The notes below the pieces were generated by a model. That model ran no database searches. It worked only from the letters and a program-made list of their open reading frames with translations, and was not told the DNA's origin. A stretch of 10,761 bases of DNA from the NCBI GenBank assembly GCA_002430925.1, contig DJDD01000037.1, positions 4,733 through 15,493 of the forward strand. Direction: 5' to 3'. Shown here one piece after another: positions 7,045-10,761 of this stretch; positions within the stretch are counted from its first letter, which is position 1; each line of letters begins with the position of its first letter. The translations under genes were made by a program, and so were the position numbers. Source of the DNA: Flavobacteriales bacterium UBA5933. GTDB lineage: Bacteria; Bacteroidota; Bacteroidia; Flavobacteriales; Weeksellaceae.

Positions 7045-8034
7045 ATGGAAAATATCCAAAGTACTAAAAATGATTTTACTTTCACACTAAAGAGTACTTC
7101 TTTAGATGAAAATTATCATCCCGCAAATCAAACACGTCTAACAACCAATTTTGCAAATCTGGCTAGAGGAAAAAATCGTCAACAGAATTTACGTAATGCG
7201 TTAAATATGATTAATAATCGATTTAATTCATTAGCTTATGTAGATAATCCAAAATCCGACAGATACCATGTAGAACTTGAGATTATTACAGTAACGATGA
7301 ATATTACTGATAAGAATCTCCCGATGATTGAAGTTTTAAAAACAAATATTTTTGATAATAAGACTGACCAATATATCGAAGGAATTGCAGGAAATAATTT
7401 CTCTTCCTATGTGCGTGATTACGATTTCAGTGTTTTGTTAATTGAGTACAATAAAAATAAATCTAATTTTTGTGTTCCTGAAGATTTTGGTGATTTACAT
7501 GGAAAACTTTATCAATCTTTTATTAATTCGACAACTTATAAAGAGTACTTTAAGAAATCCCCTATCATTTGTTTAAGTGTTTCAAACAATAAAACTTATA
7601 CACGTACTGAGTTACAGCATCCAATTCTGGGTTTTGAGTATATTCAAAGTGAGTATTCGCTGACTGATGAGTATTTCTCTAAAATGGGTTTAAAAGTTCG
7701 TTTTTTCATGCCTCCTAACGCTGTGGCACCTATGGCTTTTTATCATTCAGGAGATCTACTTACTGATTATACAGATCTTGGACTTATTAGCTCAATCAGT
7801 ACGATGGAAACTTTCCAGAAAATTTATCGCCCTGAAATTTATAATGCTAATTCAGTAGCTGGAAAAATCTATCAACCTAGTCTTAAACATGAAGATTATT
7901 CACTGACTCAAGTTGATTATGATCGTGAAGAACGTAGCAGATTAGCTATTGAACAAGGCAAATATGCTGAAGAACATTTTATTACACCATACAAAAATTT
8001 ATTAGAGCAATGGTCTGCCAATTTTGCTCTTTAA
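7045..8034 (+). CDS. mesX: MesX, DUF1852 partner of the MesD methionine synthase
   Basis: A 329-residue DUF1852 protein. Genetics published on MesD bacteria (Price and co-workers, PLoS Genetics 2021) showed that DUF1852 and oxygen are required for MesD activity, without 5-methyltetrahydrofolate or cobalamin. Its chemistry is not established to my knowledge; supplying or activating the methyl group in an oxygen-dependent reaction is the simple inference. Seen: the family N-terminus, with LDENYHPANQTRLTTNFANL at 20-39 and NRQQNLRNALNMINNRFN at 44-61; RYHVELEI at 73-80; ILGFEYIQSEYSLTDEYF at 194-211; VRFFMPPNAVAPMAFYHSGD at 218-237; and a charged C-terminal helix near 293-311. No signal peptide, membrane segment or obvious iron-sulfur cysteine cluster is visible; it has only two cysteines, C143 and C176. 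It lies 26 bases before mesD, in one operon. Confidence 0.92.
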   Translation: MENIQSTKNDFTFTLKSTSLDENYHPANQTRLTTNFANLARGKNRQQNLRNALNMINNRFNSLAYVDNPKSDRYHVELEIITVTMNITDKNLPMIEVLKTNIFDNKTDQYIEGIAGNNFSSYVRDYDFSVLLIEYNKNKSNFCVPEDFGDLHGKLYQSFINSTTYKEYFKKSPIICLSVSNNKTYTRTELQHPILGFEYIQSEYSLTDEYFSKMGLKVRFFMPPNAVAPMAFYHSGDLLTDYTDLGLISSISTMETFQKIYRPEIYNANSVAGKIYQPSLKHEDYSLTQVDYDREERSRLAIEQGKYAEEHFITPYKNLLEQWSANFAL

Positions 8035-8060
8035 TTAATACAATACATTAAAATTATTCT

Positions 8061-9095
8061 ATGTCAAATAAATTATTATTACCTACATCAATTGTTGGAA
8101 GTTTACCGAAACCTGCTTGGTTGGCATCACCCGAAAAACTTTGGTCACCTTGGAATTTAGAGGGAGATCAGTTATTGGAAGGAAAACAAGATGCTTTGCT
8201 TATTTCTTTACAAGAGCAACAATTGTCTGGGTTAGATATCATCTGTGATGGTGAACAAACACGTCAACATTTCGTTACCACATTTATTGAGCATCTAAGT
8301 GGTGTAGATTTTGAAAATCGTAAAATCGTAAAAATTAGAAACCGTTATGATGCAAGCGTTCCAGTAGTTGTAGGTGATGTTGCTCGTCAAAAATCTGTCT
8401 TTGTAGAAGACGCTAAATTTTTGCGTAAACAAACCAACAAACCTATCAAATGGACATTACCAGGACCTCTGACCATGGTTGATACTCTATATGATGATCA
8501 TTACAAAAATCGTGAGAAACTGGCCTGGAAATTCGCCAAAGCACTCAATGAGGAAGCAAAGGAACTACAAGATGCTGGAGTTGATATTATTCAGTTTGAT
8601 GAACCTGCATTCAATGTATTCTTCGATGAGGTAAACGATTGGGGAATGGCTGCACTTGAAAGGGCTATTGAAGGCTTAGACTGTCAAACTGCCGTACATA
8701 TTTGTTATGGTTATGGTATACAAGCTAATAATGATTGGAAAAAGACCTTAGGTTCTGAGTGGCGTCAATACGAAGAAATTTTTCCTAAAATTCAAAAATC
8801 TAATATTGATATCGTATCATTAGAATGTCATAATTCAAACGTACCTTTAAATTTAATTGAACTTGTTCGTGGTAAAAAAGTCATGGTAGGAGCGATTGAT
8901 GTAGCAACCAACATCATTGAAACACCTGAAGAAGTAGCTAATACTTTGCGTAAAACTCTTGAATTTGTAGATATCGAAAACCTTTATCCAAGTACAAACT
9001 GTGGTATGGCTCCTTTATCACGAAACGTAGCAAGAGGTAAATTAAGTGCTTTAAGTGCAGGAGCAGAAATTATACGCAAAGAATTTGGTTTGTAA
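8061..9095 (+). CDS. mesD: MesD, folate-independent core methionine synthase
   Basis: A 344-residue enzyme equivalent to the C-terminal catalytic barrel of MetE, without the N-terminal folate-binding half; MetE itself is roughly 750 residues. It methylates homocysteine to methionine. In the MesD family the methyl donor is neither methyl-folate nor methylcobalamin, and activity needs MesX and oxygen. Seen: STIVGSLPKP-like N-terminus (TSIVGSLPKP, 9-18); DGEQTRQHFVTTFIEHLSG at 63-81; WTLPGPLTM at 131-139; the substrate segment VDIIQFDEPAFN at 174-185; and a complete zinc site by MetE comparison, with H213 and C215 (VHICYG), E255 (VSLECHN) and C314 (STNCGMAPLS). No corrinoid-binding or folate domain is present. 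The gene follows mesX closely. The terminator candidate lies about 270 bases downstream. Confidence 0.95.
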   Translation: MSNKLLLPTSIVGSLPKPAWLASPEKLWSPWNLEGDQLLEGKQDALLISLQEQQLSGLDIICDGEQTRQHFVTTFIEHLSGVDFENRKIVKIRNRYDASVPVVVGDVARQKSVFVEDAKFLRKQTNKPIKWTLPGPLTMVDTLYDDHYKNREKLAWKFAKALNEEAKELQDAGVDIIQFDEPAFNVFFDEVNDWGMAALERAIEGLDCQTAVHICYGYGIQANNDWKKTLGSEWRQYEEIFPKIQKSNIDIVSLECHNSNVPLNLIELVRGKKVMVGAIDVATNIIETPEEVANTLRKTLEFVDIENLYPSTNCGMAPLSRNVARGKLSALSAGAEIIRKEFGL

Positions 9096-9342
9096 CTCCT
9101 ATATATTAATTCTAAATAATTTTTCATTAGTATAAAATATAGTAAAAAGAAGTTTTAAAAAACTCTATTAAGAATTTTAATAAAAGTAATTTTTGACGTA
9201 TTAATTTTAATAATAAGCACTATGATTCTTTTGTATATTTTTTTACTTTACCTGAATATTGTAAAAGAATCTATTCAGCTAGAGAAAATTACGAATGTAG
9301 GGGTTCCTTTTATTTTCTTGATTTATGGATAAAGCCCAATAT

Positions 9343-9625
9343 TTATAAGATATTAAAGATCTGGATTGCCAATTGGAAAATATAAATTATCGATTTCAAT
9401 TGGCAGTCTTTTTGTTTTTCTTTGTAAAAAATCGACAATTTTTTAATTATCTTCTCATTTGAGAAAAATTTAGTTTCTCTACTAAAAAATTTAATTATTA
9501 ATTCTTTAGAATCTTTTAAAAGTGGACTAATTTCATTACCAGTTTTTAATGCCTTCCTTACATAATCTCCATTCATAAATTTCTTATCGTAATTGATTCC
9601 ATCTAAACTTTCTGTGTTAATTTTT
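9343..9625 (-). pseudogene. Possible gene remnant of unknown family
   Basis: A - strand frame open from about 9625 to the stop at 9343-9345. It includes an ATG at 9574-9576 that would give a 77-residue basic protein. The first part is protein-like (LDGINYDKKFMNGDYVRKAL, then KELIIKFFSRETKFF), and the reading extends upstream of the ATG without a break until a TGA near 9628. The last 20 or so residues are encoded by the terminator hairpin at 9364-9408, so the natural C-terminus is doubtful. I do not recognise the family. It may be the degraded end of a longer gene or an accidental frame; no promoter was seen. Confidence 0.25.
9364..9420 (+). terminator. Intrinsic terminator downstream of mesD
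   Basis: GATTGCCAATTG (9364-9375) pairs with CAATTGGCAGTC (9397-9408), 12 bp with one G-T pair, extended inward by AAAT/ATTT after a small bulge. TTTTTGTTTTT follows. The T tract lies only on the + side, so it terminates + strand transcripts. It could end the mesXD mRNA after a long 3' UTR or belong to a lost gene or small RNA at 9100-9360. I see no intact gene in 9096-9363. Confidence 0.65.
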
Positions 9626-9667
9626 AGTCATAACCAAATGTACTTCGCTTGTTGTTATTTAATTGAA

Positions 9668-9703
9668 TAAAAAAAGCTATCTAACTTGTTGTTGATAGCT
9701 CTA
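9668..9703 (-). terminator. Intrinsic terminator of the - strand pseudogene
   Basis: Read on the - strand: AGCTATC-AAC pairs with GTT-A-GATAGCT (one bulged A), followed by seven T and TTATTC. On the + strand the outer arms are 9675-9681 and 9694-9700. The pseudogene's TAG (9681-9683) overlaps the 3' arm. That is the expected place for a terminator and supports the view that a real gene once ended here. Confidence 0.6.
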
Positions 9704-10083
9704 TAAATGATATAATGTGTTTATCTAATATTTCTTTCAGTTCTTTAGCTGAATTTTAATATCTAATATTATCAATATCGTTTGGTATTCATCAAAATAT
9801 TTTTCTCTCTTTCGTTGATTGTATCCATGTAGCCTTGCTAATTAGAATCACCACATAACCTTAATATTGTAGCTTTTTTAAACTGCCAAAACTGACCAAG
9901 AGTATTATTTAGTTGTTCTCTAACTTCTTTGTATTTTATAAATTCATAAAGAATATATAAGTATAAGCCTCCCTTAAAAACTGGATATGATTTATATAGA
10001 TAAATTAAATTAATGTATTGTTTTACAGTACCTTATAATAATTCAAAAGCTAAAGATCTTTTATATATTATTCTTCTATAAAT
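9681..10083 (-). pseudogene. Decayed gene of unknown family, interrupted by stops and frameshifts
   Basis: Read on the - strand, one frame runs from about 10083 through RSLAFELL, a TAA at 10033-10035, then 64 codons. Those include KSYPVFKGGLYLYILYEF, then REQLNNTLGQFWQFKKATI and LRLCGDSN, before a TAG at 9838-9840. The frame continues as QGYMDTINEREK. One A missing from the A run in the following GAGAAAAAT shifts it to YFDEYQTILIILDIK. One A missing from the next A run restores NSAKELKEILDKHIISFI, ending ELSTTS at a TAG inside a terminator. Adding one A at each run gives a continuous protein-like reading. The 5' end runs into repeat copy 2, so it is also truncated. I do not recognise the family and propose no function. 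Confidence 0.55.
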
Positions 10084-10102
10084 CACTATTTTTTTATAAA
10101 CA

Positions 10103-10241
10103 AAATAATTAAATAAATTAAACAATAATTTTTGGCAATCCCTTCGGGCCGGGCATTCCGTTGCAATCTTTGCAAACAGACTTCGACCGTGCTCAATCAA
10201 CAGTTTGCAAAGGATTTCCACTTCAATCCCTATTGCGAATT
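10103..10241 (+). repeat. Flavobacterial intergenic hairpin repeat, copy 2
   Basis: Same orientation and order of parts as copy 1. There is an AT-rich lead-in (AATAATTAAATAAATTAA) and GGCAATCCCTTCGGG at 10134-10148. Arms 10165-10177 and 10203-10216 give 9 bp, one bulged G, then 4 bp. The 33-base block at 10209-10241 is identical to copy 1. The loop between the arms differs greatly from copy 1, while the arms keep pairing through a G-C for A-T swap. It lies at the truncated 5' end of the pseudogene and about 300 bases beyond the 3' end of the 5S gene. Confidence 0.8.
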
Positions 10242-10279
10242 TAGAAATTTGAATTTAGAAACTAGAAGTTTCAAGTAAT

Positions 10280-10454
10280 GAGTAATGAGTTTTAAGTAAT
10301 AAGTATAGTTATTAAAAACTAAAAACCAAAGAACTGAAGAACTTAATCACATAAAAACTGACAAACAATATCAGAAGTAATGAGTTGTGAGTTTTACGTA
10401 AGATGTTTAATTACTAATAACTTAAAAACCTAATAACATAAACACTTAACAACC
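10280..10454 (+). repeat. Two degenerate tandem tail units after repeat copy 2
   Basis: Short runs of AGTAATG (10274-10287) lead into two related units. Unit A contains GAGTTTTAAGTAATAAG, then GAACTGAAGAACTTAATCAC. Unit B, from 10389, contains GAGTTTTACGTAAGATG, then CCTAATAACATAAACAC. Both resemble the tail after copy 1 (6452-6522). Nothing coding is visible here. With the repeat, it fills the gap between the pseudogene and the 5S terminator. Confidence 0.5.
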
Positions 10455-10490
10455 CCAAATACATTGTATATCTACGTAAAGTATAGGCAT

Positions 10491-10522
10491 AAAAAAATCC
10501 CCAAGTTATTCACTTGAGGATT
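10491..10522 (-). terminator. rRNA operon terminator
   Basis: On the - strand AATCCTCAAGT pairs with ACTTGGGGATT (11 bp, one G-T pair) around a 5-base loop, followed by seven T. Arms on the + strand are 10512-10522 and 10496-10506. It begins 12 bases after the 3' end of 5S, so it ends the rRNA transcript. Confidence 0.9.
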
Positions 10523-10534
10523 CTCTTTTAAAAA

Positions 10535-10642
<108 letters not shown>

Positions 10643-10761
10643 ATTTTTATATAGGTCTTAGTTCCTATTATATCTTTGACATTATTGCTTTTTATAACTT
10701 ACAACCTTTATTCGTTAAGTCTTGTATTCAATTCTATTTTAGAATTCAAATAAGATCAAAT
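10643..10761 (-). other. 23S-5S spacer of the rRNA operon
   Basis: AT-rich sequence upstream of 5S on its own strand. No recognisable 23S 3' end and no tRNA are present, so the 23S gene starts beyond the window. Small self-complementary stretches (ATAGG/CCTAT near 10655-10670 and AATTCT/AGAATT near 10731-10746) could be processing stems; this is inference only. Confidence 0.55.

Noticed and set aside
9197..9385. A + strand frame of 62 codons without a start codon, and an overlapping 36-codon frame starting with ATG
   Set aside because: No start or recognised family for the longer one, hydrophobic low-complexity sequence for the shorter, and both end near or inside a terminator. At most a relic.
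10084..10221. The - strand start (MEILCKLL) that would extend the pseudogene upstream over repeat copy 2
   Set aside because: This part is translated repeat DNA, so I ended the pseudogene at the repeat boundary.
10103..10454. A CRISPR-like array or insertion-sequence end
   Set aside because: Units are degenerate and unevenly spaced, there are no regular spacers or cas genes, and no transposase or clear target duplication was seen.
10700..10761. The 3' end of 23S rRNA at the right edge
   Set aside because: None of the conserved 23S end sequence is recognisable in either orientation, so the edge is still spacer.

Overview
This AT-rich window comes from a bacterium of the Bacteroidota, most likely the class Flavobacteriia (a Flavobacteriaceae or Weeksellaceae type; genus not resolved). 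Three things point there. The promoter elements fit the Bacteroidota pattern (TTTG, 19 nt, TAnnTTTG). The 5S rRNA is of flavobacterial type. There are two copies of an intergenic repeat of a kind I recall from many flavobacterial genomes.

The left part (1-6230) is ordinary chromosome. A cytoplasmic FrnE/DsbA-family oxidoreductase is divergent from purA. A + strand run follows: purA, a fructosamine-kinase-family gene and purB. PurA and PurB catalyse the two successive steps from IMP to AMP. Next are an alpha/beta hydrolase of the chloroperoxidase/esterase type and a small secreted DUF2059 protein. Four + strand genes in this part (purA, purB, the hydrolase and the DUF2059 gene) end in a clear intrinsic terminator. 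purA has a textbook promoter. The hydrolase and DUF2059 genes have good -7 elements.

The right part (6231-10534) is gene-poor and looks accessory. Its one intact operon is mesX-mesD: a DUF1852 protein followed by a core methionine synthase without a folate-binding domain. This is the aerobic, folate- and cobalamin-independent methionine synthase system, whose methyl donor is, to my knowledge, not known. It has its own promoter with a short leader. Two same-orientation copies of the repeat, at 6272-6406 and 10103-10241, flank it. Each copy encodes a hairpin whose two arms have co-varied between the copies. Decayed genes lie between the repeats. The clearest is a - strand pseudogene at 9681-10083 with two in-frame stops and two single-base losses in A runs.

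The right edge holds a 5S rRNA gene on the - strand with its terminator. This is the 3' end of an rRNA operon whose 23S and 16S genes would lie beyond the window. The most interesting biology here is the mesXD operon and its repeat-flanked setting.
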